Below are positions 19,224 through 26,323 of a DNA stretch of 45,512 nucleotides, piece after piece. The notes under the pieces are model-generated. The model was given only the letters and a program-made list of their open reading frames with translations. It did not search any database and was not told where the DNA came from. Source of the stretch: Fimenecus sp963590415 (GTDB lineage Bacteria > Bacillota > Clostridia > Oscillospirales > Acutalibacteraceae). Location: positions 1-45,512 of the forward strand of contig CAVAPB010000018.1 in assembly GCA_963590415.1 (NCBI GenBank), given 5' to 3'. The position numbers and the translations under genes were made by a program. Numbering within the stretch: position 1 is the first letter of the stretch; each line of letters begins with the position of its first letter.

Positions 19224-19907
19224 TTATATATCTGCTTTCTCCTGCTTGCGACGGAATAGCTTTCTGTTTGAATCCTTAACAACCTTTTTATATACAAAGA
19301 TATTTATAATCAAATAAATCGAAATCGGTAAAATGTATCCTAAGCGGTTAGCAATTACCGAATCAGCTTCTACAAGCAGATTAAACACGGAATGAAACAC
19401 AACTGCCAAATTAAAGTTACAAAGTGTTCCGCACAAATAGAGCTTTTTCTTTTTATGAATATACGGGATATAATTTGCAATCAACATTGTGCTTATACTG
19501 TGCATTAAGCCTGTACTGAAGCCTCTGATTATAGCGAACATAAGATTAACCGTTGCTATATGCTGTGTTAATATTATTATATTTTCAAGCATCGCAAAGC
19601 CTACACCGGTCGCGAACGCAACAGTTGTAACGGATTTTCTGTCATCCGAAAAAACAGAAGCATAATATATTACGGGAAGCACCTTTACCAATTCCTCGGT
19701 AAAAGGCGTAACATTAGTTGTAAAATAAAGCGTTGTACTTTTAGTCAACCGTAAAAGCAAGCCGTTAACTTCACTGACAAACAAACAGCAAAACATTCCC
19801 ATTAAAAGCGCCACGACAATTTTTCTTGACTTTTTTTCGATAGGAACCAGCATCATAGCCAAAGGAACGGCAATGCAAATAAAAAGAATATAACTCATTG
19901 AATCCAT
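19224..19907 (-). CDS. PrsW-family intramembrane protease
   Basis: A 227-residue multi-pass membrane protein of the PrsW / CPBP-related metalloprotease group. Known members start regulated cleavage of anti-sigma factors such as RsiW. The three family motifs are visible: FTEELVKVLP with the paired Glu, GVGFAMLENIII with Glu and Asn, and STGLMHSISTMLIANY with the His. About seven hydrophobic helices are present. The start is the ATG at 19907, with AAGGAG 8 bases upstream. It overlaps the upstream membrane-protein gene by 13 bases, so the two are probably translated together. No anti-sigma substrate gene lies next to it, so the target is unknown. Confidence 0.82.
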   Translation of the reverse strand: MDSMSYILFICIAVPLAMMLVPIEKKSRKIVVALLMGMFCCLFVSEVNGLLLRLTKSTTLYFTTNVTPFTEELVKVLPVIYYASVFSDDRKSVTTVAFATGVGFAMLENIIILTQHIATVNLMFAIIRGFSTGLMHSISTMLIANYIPYIHKKKKLYLCGTLCNFNLAVVFHSVFNLLVEADSVIANRLGYILPISIYLIINIFVYKKVVKDSNRKLFRRKQEKADI

Positions 19908-20554
19908 TTTTTCGTCTCCTTGTTAAGAAACGGCAAAAATCCTATAAAGAAAATGCCAAGCAAAATTTCAACGAAAACAATCGGTTTCTGAAAATCAAAG
20001 CAATACAGTCCAACCTCGGAAAGAGCCGTTATTTCAAATAAAATGCAGACAAAATTAAATTTTCTTAACGATTTTACTATTCCGTCCTCAACATCGGGGA
20101 TTATCATATGTTTCAAATTGAAATACCCTGCAAGACCGGAAAACAGCGACAAAACAACAAAGGAAATACGGACCGAAAACGACACATAATCAAAATACAG
20201 GGACATTACGGAAATTATAACCTCCGTTATCGGAATAACCAACGGGATTATGCTGTATTTTGCAAATCTTTTCTTTTCTTCATCTACAAGATTATCCATC
20301 GTGCCGACATTCGGAAGATACAAAAACAAAAAGAAAGTTGCAAGACCTAAAAGTCCGATATTAAATGTGTTCGGCAGTTCCCCGTAACATAAAAGCGTTA
20401 TAGTATAAAACGCTCTGGAAAAAAGCTGACAGGCAATCGGAAAAACCATCAGTTTGAAGTATAACGGCTGCTTTTTTCGGTATAAAGCCGTCAGGCCGTA
20501 GATAAATCCGATGCAAGCACATACAAGCATATATATGTTGATAATAATTTCCAT
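19895..20554 (-). CDS. Seven-helix membrane protein of unknown function
   Basis: A 219-residue integral membrane protein that I do not recognise. Hydrophobic segments run through nearly its whole length (about 2-24, 31-55, 65-83, 100-118, 126-146, 163-182, 188-210). No metal-binding or nucleotide-binding motif is visible. AGGGAG lies about 7 bases before the ATG. It is immediately upstream of, and overlaps, the PrsW-type protease gene. This suggests it is a partner, sensor or substrate presenter for that protease, but that is inference from position alone. Confidence 0.7.
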   Translation of the reverse strand: MEIIINIYMLVCACIGFIYGLTALYRKKQPLYFKLMVFPIACQLFSRAFYTITLLCYGELPNTFNIGLLGLATFFLFLYLPNVGTMDNLVDEEKKRFAKYSIIPLVIPITEVIISVMSLYFDYVSFSVRISFVVLSLFSGLAGYFNLKHMIIPDVEDGIVKSLRKFNFVCILFEITALSEVGLYCFDFQKPIVFVEILLGIFFIGFLPFLNKETKKWIQ

Positions 20555-20634
20555 CCTAAGCTCCCTAAGCGATTTTATATTATTATATCATAATAAAAAT
20601 TTTTCTTCAATGCTTTTGTAAATTATAGATATTC

Positions 20635-20668
20635 AAAAAAATCAGCCCTCCGATTTAAGGAGAGCTGA
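20635..20668 (-). terminator. Terminator after the tyrosine phosphatase gene
   Basis: Read on the minus strand, AGCTCTCC pairs with GGAGGGCT (one mismatch) around a 7-base loop and is followed by a run of seven T. It lies 20-55 bases after the phosphatase stop codon. Confidence 0.8.
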
Positions 20669-20690
20669 ACAAAACTATCATTGAATTTTA

Positions 20691-21848
20691 TTATTTTGAT
20701 AAAAGCGTTATTAACTGTTGCATTTCGGATTCGGACATACCGCAATCAAGCAAATAACTTTTTGCCGCCTGTGTGTAATCGGCAGACTTCAGTGCATACG
20801 CATCACTTGTACCTAAAAGGTATTCTGCAAATGAATCAAAATACAGTGAAACAACGGCATCGTATCGCTCGGGTGTTTCTGTCTTGGTAATACCGTAATA
20901 ATTCTCGTATGTTTTCATATAATCGGCGCACATTTCATCGTAATCGGCACCGACAAGAGCTTCAAGAAGCATACATACAAATCCGGTTCTGTCTTTTCCC
21001 TCCATACAATGAATGTATGCAGGACCGCCATACTGTAAAAGATGTCTCATACCCTGCGCAACGCTCGCCTTGTATGCTTCGGAATCGTAATTTGCGCTCA
21101 TAGAAAGCAAAACCGTATTTCCTTTCTCATAAAGCGCTTTTGAATATTCGGAATTAAAATTCTCCGCTTCAAAATATTCGTTCATATCAGTTTGAGAATC
21201 CGCCAAGTCAATTATACACACAATTCCCGTTTTCTTGAGAATGGAGTCGGTAACCGCCGCACGGTTTCTGCTGTTATCTACGGGAGAAGCGCCTCTGTAA
21301 ATGAAGTTATCCTTCATATTTCCGCCTGAAAGAGCTCTGAAATTTGCAAAAGCCTCATCGGAATCATATGTACTTCTGTCCGTTGAATAGCTTTGTCCGA
21401 GCGCCTCAAAGGTTGCAATATATTTCTTTGCGGTATTAAGAGTTATTTTAACCGTGCATCCGTCGGTAAGATTTTCGGGAGTCCAAAAATCACGGTTGTT
21501 TTTGGCAATGAGAACATATTCGTTTTTCGGATAAGCAACAATTACAGGATCGCCTGTTTTAACATAATATCCGTTATAATACGGCACATCCGTAAGCGTA
21601 CATCCGTTATCAAATTCCACATTGAAGCTGTCGCCGAAAGAGAAGCCCGCATTAGTGAAATCATCTGCCGTCAGACTGAGAACCGCCGAATCGAATTTCG
21701 GATCCTTGGACACGGTAGCTGTCAAAATTGTTTTCTCCTGCCCGTCGTTCTTATCAACCGTATCTTTACCGCAGGCAACCGCACTGAGTAAAATCACCGT
21801 AAAAGCAAGAAGCAGACAGATGAATTTGAACCCTTTGTTTTTGAACAT
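20691..21848 (-). CDS. Lipoprotein tyrosine phosphatase (Y_phosphatase3-like)
   Basis: An exported protein-tyrosine/dual-specificity-type phosphatase. Residues 1-26 are a lipoprotein signal, with Cys in SAVACGKD. A beta-rich region of about 110 residues follows. The phosphatase domain has GGNMKDNFIYRGASPVDNSRNR with the conserved Arg of the lipid/tyrosine phosphatase group. The P-loop HCMEGKDRTG lies at about 281, with catalytic Cys and Arg; Lys-Asp within the loop is typical of this family, which can act on phosphotyrosine or phosphoinositides. It lies 39 bases downstream of the RsbV-like gene with no terminator between, so it is probably co-transcribed. The substrate outside the cell is unknown. 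Confidence 0.85.
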   Translation of the reverse strand: MFKNKGFKFICLLLAFTVILLSAVACGKDTVDKNDGQEKTILTATVSKDPKFDSAVLSLTADDFTNAGFSFGDSFNVEFDNGCTLTDVPYYNGYYVKTGDPVIVAYPKNEYVLIAKNNRDFWTPENLTDGCTVKITLNTAKKYIATFEALGQSYSTDRSTYDSDEAFANFRALSGGNMKDNFIYRGASPVDNSRNRAAVTDSILKKTGIVCIIDLADSQTDMNEYFEAENFNSEYSKALYEKGNTVLLSMSANYDSEAYKASVAQGMRHLLQYGGPAYIHCMEGKDRTGFVCMLLEALVGADYDEMCADYMKTYENYYGITKTETPERYDAVVSLYFDSFAEYLLGTSDAYALKSADYTQAAKSYLLDCGMSESEMQQLITLLSK

Positions 21849-21886
21849 ATTGTTCGCACCCCAACCTTATAAAAATTGAAATGTTA

Positions 21887-22183
21887 TCATTCAATAACCA
21901 AAATGTTGGCAAAGCCTGTCATTTCAAAAATTTCCATTACCTCGTCGCAAACGCCGATAAGCTTCATTGAACCTTTGTTTTCAAATTTTTTGTGTGCTCC
22001 GAGAAGCACGCGAAGTCCGGCAGAAGAAATGTATCCCAACTCGGTCATATCAAGCACAAGCTCCGTTATCTCTTCCGGAAGCTCATTAATCGCCTTTTCC
22101 AAATCGGGGGCCGTTATAATATCAAGCTTTCCCGAAATGTGCATTGTCATCTTTTCGTTTGTCTGTTCAGTGGTTATTGTCAT
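21887..22183 (-). CDS. STAS-domain anti-sigma factor antagonist (RsbV/SpoIIAA-like)
   Basis: A 98-residue single STAS domain. The phosphorylatable Ser lies in LGYISSAGLRVLL, and the fold ends MEIFEMTGFANI. Such proteins are phosphorylated by an RsbW-type kinase and, when unphosphorylated, free the sigma factor or another partner. I prefer the ATG at 22183, because GAGG from the end of the upstream gene lies 6 bases before it; a TTG at 22195 in the same frame is weaker. The upstream RsbW-type gene ends at 22192, so the two are coupled. No sigma factor gene is nearby. Confidence 0.88.
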   Translation of the reverse strand: MTITTEQTNEKMTMHISGKLDIITAPDLEKAINELPEEITELVLDMTELGYISSAGLRVLLGAHKKFENKGSMKLIGVCDEVMEIFEMTGFANILVIE

Positions 22184-22191
22184 AATTATCC

Positions 22192-22605
22192 TCAACTTTC
22201 AAAGTTTTTTGTCATGGTCAGTATATTTTCACCGTTTTCACGGGTGTAACCGAGTGAATCCATTGTCTTTTTCACAATAAATATTCCGAGACCTCCGATT
22301 TTCCTTTGCTCGGCAGGAAGAGTTATGTCGGGATCACTCTTTTTTAACGGGTCAAATGCAATTCCGCTGTCAATAACGGTAAAAATCGCCGTTCGTGCGG
22401 ATTCGTTTATGTCGACAGATATCTTTACGGTTCCGCCTCCCTCGGGATAAGCGTAATGTGCGATATTGACAAAAACTTCTTCCATTGCTACACAAACGGA
22501 GTTAATTATCTTTAGCGGGCAGCAAGCCTTTTCAAGCTCCCCTTCCACAAAGCCGAGTACATCGGCAATTTTTTCTTCTCCGGCTTCAAAAATCCGTTGC
22601 GCCAC
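22192..22605 (-). CDS. RsbW-like anti-sigma / serine kinase (HATPase_c_2)
   Basis: A GHKL-type ATP-binding anti-sigma factor. Motifs are the N box VAMEEVFVNIAHYAYPEGGG, a Gly-box region VIDSGIAFDP, and IGGLGIFIVKKTMD. Known relatives bind a sigma factor and phosphorylate the partner STAS protein. Two starts are possible. The GTG at 22605 has AAGGGAG 8 bases upstream and is chosen here. The ATG at 22632 gives ten more residues but has no clear ribosome site. The gene is followed directly by its STAS partner, but no cognate sigma factor lies in the window. The output could be a sigma factor elsewhere or a non-sigma pathway. Confidence 0.85.
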   Translation of the reverse strand: MAQRIFEAGEEKIADVLGFVEGELEKACCPLKIINSVCVAMEEVFVNIAHYAYPEGGGTVKISVDINESARTAIFTVIDSGIAFDPLKKSDPDITLPAEQRKIGGLGIFIVKKTMDSLGYTRENGENILTMTKNFES

Positions 22606-22775
22606 GGCTTCATCTCCCTTTGCAGTCGGCATATTGATACATTGTCAAACCGAGGTGCGATGATTAAAATATTTTCGGCTCAACGCCGATTTATTATATA
22701 TATTATTATATCACATGTGTTTCATAACACAATGCTTTTTTGGAAAATTCATAAAAATCTCTTTTATAACAGCCA

Positions 22776-22818
22776 ATAAAAACAACGGCAAAACCTTCAT
22801 GCGGAAGCTCTGCCGTTG
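22776..22818 (-). terminator. Terminator of the thyA-folA-trxA operon
   Basis: On the minus strand CAACGGCA (22811-22818) pairs with TGCCGTTG (22783-22790), with an inner CTTC/GAAG stem in the loop, followed by TTTTTATT. It lies just past the trxA stop. Confidence 0.85.
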
Positions 22819-22833
22819 CACTTCTGTGTAACA

Positions 22834-23151
22834 TTAAAGATTTTCGTTGCAGAAATCAGCTATATCCTGCTTTTCGCAACCGCCTACATGACGGGCGATT
22901 TCCTTGCCGTCCTTGAAAAGCAAAAGCGTAGGAATCGACATTACGCCGTAAATCGTGGCAAGGTCGCCGCTCTCGTCGGCATTGAGCTTGCACACCTTGA
23001 CATCGTCTGTCTCACTCACAAACGCTTCAAGCTCAGGCGCGAGCATTTTGCACGGTCCGCACCAATCGGCATAAATATCCAAAAGCACGGGCATATCGCT
23101 CTTTGTAACTTCGGAAGCGAAGTTATTGACATCTACTTTAACAATTTCCAT
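22834..23151 (-). CDS. trxA: Thioredoxin
   Basis: A 105-residue cytoplasmic disulfide reductase. The active site is DWCGPCKM, and the cis-Pro loop is MSIPTLLLF. The start is the ATG at 23151, with AAGGAG 9 bases upstream; a GTG two codons earlier is possible. It follows folA by about 30 bases and precedes a strong terminator, so it is probably the last gene of a thyA-folA-trxA unit. Thioredoxin supplies electrons to ribonucleotide reductase, which fits this nucleotide-synthesis context. Confidence 0.95.
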   Translation of the reverse strand: MEIVKVDVNNFASEVTKSDMPVLLDIYADWCGPCKMLAPELEAFVSETDDVKVCKLNADESGDLATIYGVMSIPTLLLFKDGKEIARHVGGCEKQDIADFCNENL

Positions 23152-23180
23152 AATCACTGTCTCCTTTTTATTTTATTGTA

Positions 23181-23654
23181 TCATTTACTGTAAACAATAT
23201 GCGAAAAATGTACTCCGTCAACCGTAAAATCAGTTAGCTTTTCGGCTGAATATCCGCTTTTATCAAATTGCGGAAAATAAACATCGGCATCATAACATTC
23301 CGAGTCAATCTCGGTAAGATAAAGTTTATCGCAAAGCGGTAAAAGCTCCTTATATATCATACCGCCGCCGATGACAAAAACATTGTCGCTTTCGGTCGCT
23401 TTCAAAGCCTCGTCAACGCCGTGAAAGACCTCGGCACCCTCGGCTGTGTAGCTTTTATCGGACGATATGACAACATTCCTCCTGTTGGGAAGAGCGTGCG
23501 GCAACGACTCAAAGGTTTTTCTGCCCATAAGCACGGTGTTACCCGTCGTGGTCTCACGGAAAAACTTCATATCCTCTTTGAAATGCCAGATAAGCTCATT
23601 ATTTTTGCCGAGCTCGTTATTTTTACCTATTGCGGCTATAATCGAAATTGCCAT
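23181..23654 (-). CDS. folA: Dihydrofolate reductase
   Basis: A 157-residue NADPH-dependent enzyme that regenerates tetrahydrofolate, the cofactor used up by thymidylate synthase next door. Motifs are MAISIIAAIGKNNELG, ELIWHFKEDMKFFRE with the active-site acidic residue, NTVLMGRKTFESLP, and VFVIGGGMIYKELLP. The start is the ATG at 23654, with AAGAGG just upstream; the frame is open further upstream, but those residues do not belong to the family. It begins 11 bases after thyA ends, so the two are one operon. Confidence 0.94.
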   Translation of the reverse strand: MAISIIAAIGKNNELGKNNELIWHFKEDMKFFRETTTGNTVLMGRKTFESLPHALPNRRNVVISSDKSYTAEGAEVFHGVDEALKATESDNVFVIGGGMIYKELLPLCDKLYLTEIDSECYDADVYFPQFDKSGYSAEKLTDFTVDGVHFSHIVYSK

Positions 23655-23664
23655 ACATACCTCT

Positions 23665-24567
23665 TTACTGCGAAATGGGGAAGGATATTTTTCCCATATG
23701 CTGATAATCAATGAGTTTTACATCTTTGCATTCTGCCGAGTTATCGAATTTGAAGAAATCGTCAACCTCGGGATTAAGCCAAAGCTTGGGTGCGGGCAGG
23801 TCGCCGTTTTCATCCTGTCGGCGTATCTGCTCCTTAATGCCGTCAATCTGATTGACATAAATATGGGCGTCTTTGATGCTCCAGTCAAGTGTGCCGGGCT
23901 TCAAGCCGCAAACCTGTGCGAGCATACACAAAAGCGTGGCGTACTGCGTGACATTGAAAGGAAGCCCGAGCGGAACATCGCACGAACGCTGATGCACCCA
24001 GGCGTTTAATCTGCCGTTTGTAACATCCCATTCGCTCGACCATACGCAGGACGGAAGAACTGCCGTATCAAGATAATCGTTTTGCCAGAGAGTCATTATC
24101 ATCCGCCTGTCCTCCGGATGATTTTTTATCTTGTCAATAAGGGTTTGGGTCATTTGAAATTTGTTGACTATATAGCCGTATGCCGTGCCGATGGTGTGAG
24201 CATATTCCTTGCCGAAGTTTTTGTGAACCTCGGTTTTAACGAGCTTGCCGTCCTTATCTGGAAGCAGCTGCACAGCGTTCCAAAAACCGTTTTCGTCGAT
24301 TTCCCATTCATTCCATATGTTTACCTTGCGTTCCCGAAGCCAACGCACATTGTTTGACTGCGCCTGATAAATCCAGAGCATTTCAAGCACTGCCTGTCTG
24401 ATAAAAAGCTGTTTTGTGGTAAGCACGGGAAATTCCTCAGATAAATCAAAGCTGAAATGATGAGACGGAACCTTAACGGAATTAGTGCCGGTTCTGTTCT
24501 CAACCTCTGTCCCCTGCGAAAGTATTTTTCTGCAAAGATCAAGATAATCTCTGTCCCATTTTGACAT
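23665..24567 (-). CDS. thyA: Thymidylate synthase
   Basis: It makes dTMP from dUMP using methylene-tetrahydrofolate. It is 300 residues from the ATG at 24567, which has AAAGGA 8 bases upstream. Motifs are ENRTGTNSVKVP, RRMIMTLWQ, the catalytic Cys in LPSCVWSSEW, HQRSCDVPLGLPFN with the phosphate-binding Arg and Asn, and KDAHIYVNQI. The residue after the catalytic Cys is Val, where the E. coli-type enzyme has His, and the following strand is EW instead of QF. I believe this is a known clade variant among Clostridia, so I expect an active enzyme. It heads the folA-trxA operon. Confidence 0.93.
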   Translation of the reverse strand: MSKWDRDYLDLCRKILSQGTEVENRTGTNSVKVPSHHFSFDLSEEFPVLTTKQLFIRQAVLEMLWIYQAQSNNVRWLRERKVNIWNEWEIDENGFWNAVQLLPDKDGKLVKTEVHKNFGKEYAHTIGTAYGYIVNKFQMTQTLIDKIKNHPEDRRMIMTLWQNDYLDTAVLPSCVWSSEWDVTNGRLNAWVHQRSCDVPLGLPFNVTQYATLLCMLAQVCGLKPGTLDWSIKDAHIYVNQIDGIKEQIRRQDENGDLPAPKLWLNPEVDDFFKFDNSAECKDVKLIDYQHMGKISFPISQ

Positions 24568-24596
24568 TTTTATCATCCTTTCCGATTTCGGATAAC

Positions 24597-24625
24597 AGTA
24601 TAGCATATTTTGCCGACGAATGCAA
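24597..24625 (-). promoter_or_regulatory. Sigma-A promoter of thyA-folA-trxA
   Basis: On the minus strand TTGCAT (24620-24625) and TATACT (24597-24602) are spaced by 17 bases. The -35 lies inside the T-run of the terminator of the preceding operon, so the end of one unit and the start of the next are fused. Confidence 0.7.
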
Positions 24626-24652
24626 AAAAATCCGTAGTTTCCTACGGATTCT
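24624..24652 (-). terminator. Terminator of the CooC/HgdB/HgdC/ACS-like operon
   Basis: AATCCGTAG pairs with CTACGGATT around a 4-base loop, followed on the minus strand by seven T. It begins a few bases after the stop codon of the gene ending at 24657. Confidence 0.88.
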
Positions 24653-24656
24653 TCTA

Positions 24657-25358
24657 CTATTTTGCCGCTTGTTTCATATGCAGTTCTTTCATTCCCTCGA
24701 CCTTATCGCAAATCTCTTTAAGATTGCAATTTTTACAGTCAAAGAGAATGTTGTCAAAAATATGGTTTAATGCGGAGGTGGTCTCCTTGATTTTCTCCGC
24801 AACCTCGCCGAGAGCGCCGTAGTCAAACGACGGGTCGGTTATAACAATTATTTCAACGCTTTTGACATTGGGCATTTTAAGATATTCCGCAATAAGGGCG
24901 TTTCCGTAATCCGCAAAGGTTAATTTTTTCTTAACGGCTTTTTTTGAAACCCTTATCTGCTCACGCATATTCAGCGCCGACGCCCTTGCCATGAAGCCCT
25001 CGGGACACACACGGTAACGCAGGTGCTCAAGGCTTTTTATGGCGTCAAAAGCATTGTCGTCGTCAATATTCCCGATTTCGAGCAGTACGATTTTCGCAAA
25101 CGGACAGTCGGAAGAAATTTCCGTAATATCCCTGCCGATAAGTCGGGTAACATTGTCAAATTTCATACCGTCCGTAACCGCAAGCGTGCTTACGCACTTT
25201 TGCTGAGAGCCGCCGAGCTCATACGCCGCGTCTTTAAGAAAAAGAACATCGTTTTTGTCTGCGCATTTAAGCTTCGGCTTTCCGTAAGGCGTTTTTGCGT
25301 CCGAAAAGCCGCCGCACAGCTCCTTTATACGGGCAATATAACCGTCATATAATTTCAT
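24657..25358 (-). CDS. Stand-alone protein like the middle domain of acetyl-CoA synthase
   Basis: A 233-residue protein, last gene of its operon, whose ATG shares one base with the upstream stop (TAATG). Compared from memory with the acetyl-CoA synthase beta subunit (AcsB/CdhC), several segments line up in order: AYELGG at 45-50, VTRLIGRDI at 70-78, RVSKKAVKKKLTFADYG at 136-152, then VEIIVITD at 168-175. In AcsB the same order leads into the Cys motif that binds the A-cluster. Here the protein stops shortly after a Cys set at 208, 211 and 217 (FDCKNCNLKEIC), so the A-cluster domain is missing. It may be a scaffold or electron/metal partner for the HgdB-like proteins. The homology is inferred from motif reading; the function is unknown. 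Confidence 0.72.
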   Translation of the reverse strand: MKLYDGYIARIKELCGGFSDAKTPYGKPKLKCADKNDVLFLKDAAYELGGSQQKCVSTLAVTDGMKFDNVTRLIGRDITEISSDCPFAKIVLLEIGNIDDDNAFDAIKSLEHLRYRVCPEGFMARASALNMREQIRVSKKAVKKKLTFADYGNALIAEYLKMPNVKSVEIIVITDPSFDYGALGEVAEKIKETTSALNHIFDNILFDCKNCNLKEICDKVEGMKELHMKQAAK

Positions 25359-25516
25359 TAAAGCTTCTTGTCCTTTTCAAGATTGTCATAGTGCTTGTCA
25401 AGCTTGTCGTAAATGACGCGAACAAGCTTCATATCAAGGTTAAAGAAATAAACCGTAAATGTAAGAACAAACAGGCAGACAAGGACAATCGCAATAATTA
25501 TCAATGCTTTAATCAT
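25358..25516 (-). CDS. Small single-helix membrane protein (52 residues)
   Basis: A short gene between the HgdC-like activator and the ACS-domain protein. It starts MIKALIIIAIVLVCLFVLTF, one hydrophobic helix of about 22 residues, followed by a charged tail ending DKHYDNLEKDKKL. The ATG at 25516 overlaps the end of the upstream gene by 8 bases, and its stop overlaps the next ATG by one base. AAAGGA lies about 10 bases upstream. The tight coupling on both sides is the main evidence that it is real. It could tether the complex to the membrane. Confidence 0.65.
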   Translation of the reverse strand: MIKALIIIAIVLVCLFVLTFTVYFFNLDMKLVRVIYDKLDKHYDNLEKDKKL

Positions 25517-26309
25517 TCTTTGCCAATCCTTTCTGTCTTGCATACTCGGCAGCACCGAGAGCACCCATAAGCTGCGGGTCGATTGAAAGGTCAACTACCT
25601 TGATTTTGAGTACCTTTTCAATCGCTCTTTTAAGTCCCTCGTTTTTAGCGCAGCCGCCCGTAAGGGTAATTGAGTCTGTAGCGCCCGCCTTTTTAGCCAT
25701 TACAAAGCAACGCTTTGCAACCGCAAGCTGAATACCTGCCGCAATCTCGTCCATGGGTTTACCCTCGCCGACAAGCGAAATAACCTCACTCTCCGCAAAA
25801 ACGGTGCACTGAGCGGTAATCGGGATGGTGTTCTTCGCTTCAAGCGAAAGCTTACAGAAATCGGGGAGGCTCATTTCAAAGGCATTTGCCATAGCCTCGA
25901 AAAATCTGCCCGTACCTGCGGCGCATTTATCGTTCATGGCAAAGTTTTTAACAGTGCCGTCCTTATCGATTGCAATACCCTTGACATCCTGACCGCCGAT
26001 GTCGATAATCGCCTTTACATCAGGGTTTGTAACATGTACGCCCATTGCATGGCAGCTTATCTCCGATATGTTTTCATCGGCAAACGGAACCTTGTTTCTG
26101 CCGTAGCCGGTACCGATAAGGTAAGCCAACTCGTCTGCCGAATTTAAGCCGTCAACCTTTGAGATAGCCTCGCCGAGTGCAAGCTCCGCACTCTGCACGG
26201 GATTGATTTTGCTTCTTACGGTTGCATCCGCAACCATTTTGCCGTTTTCATCAAGAATTACACATTTTGCGTAGGTACTTCCTACATCGCATCCGCCGAA
26301 ATATTTCAT
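25509..26309 (-). CDS. HgdC-type activator ATPase (BadF/BadG/BcrA/BcrD family)
   Basis: An ASKHA-fold ATPase with a [4Fe-4S] cluster that, in known systems, drives one electron to very low potential into an HgdB-type partner. The start is the second ATG (26309), because AAAGGAG is 9 bases away. Motifs by residue: GGCDVGSTYAK at 5-15, IDIGGQDVK at 102-110, NDKCAAGTGRFFE with cluster Cys129, and ITAQCTVFAESEVISL with cluster Cys168, then TLTGGCAKNEGL. Both dimer-bridging Cys of the family are present. At 266 residues it is normal for the family. It lies directly after the two HgdB-like genes. Confidence 0.93.
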   Translation of the reverse strand: MKYFGGCDVGSTYAKCVILDENGKMVADATVRSKINPVQSAELALGEAISKVDGLNSADELAYLIGTGYGRNKVPFADENISEISCHAMGVHVTNPDVKAIIDIGGQDVKGIAIDKDGTVKNFAMNDKCAAGTGRFFEAMANAFEMSLPDFCKLSLEAKNTIPITAQCTVFAESEVISLVGEGKPMDEIAAGIQLAVAKRCFVMAKKAGATDSITLTGGCAKNEGLKRAIEKVLKIKVVDLSIDPQLMGALGAAEYARQKGLAKND

Positions 26310-26323
26310 ATTCATTTACTCCT

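Noticed and set aside
23181..23654. Apparent GKNNEL-GKNNEL duplication in dihydrofolate reductase
   Set aside because: This doubled motif is normal near the start of many DHFR proteins.
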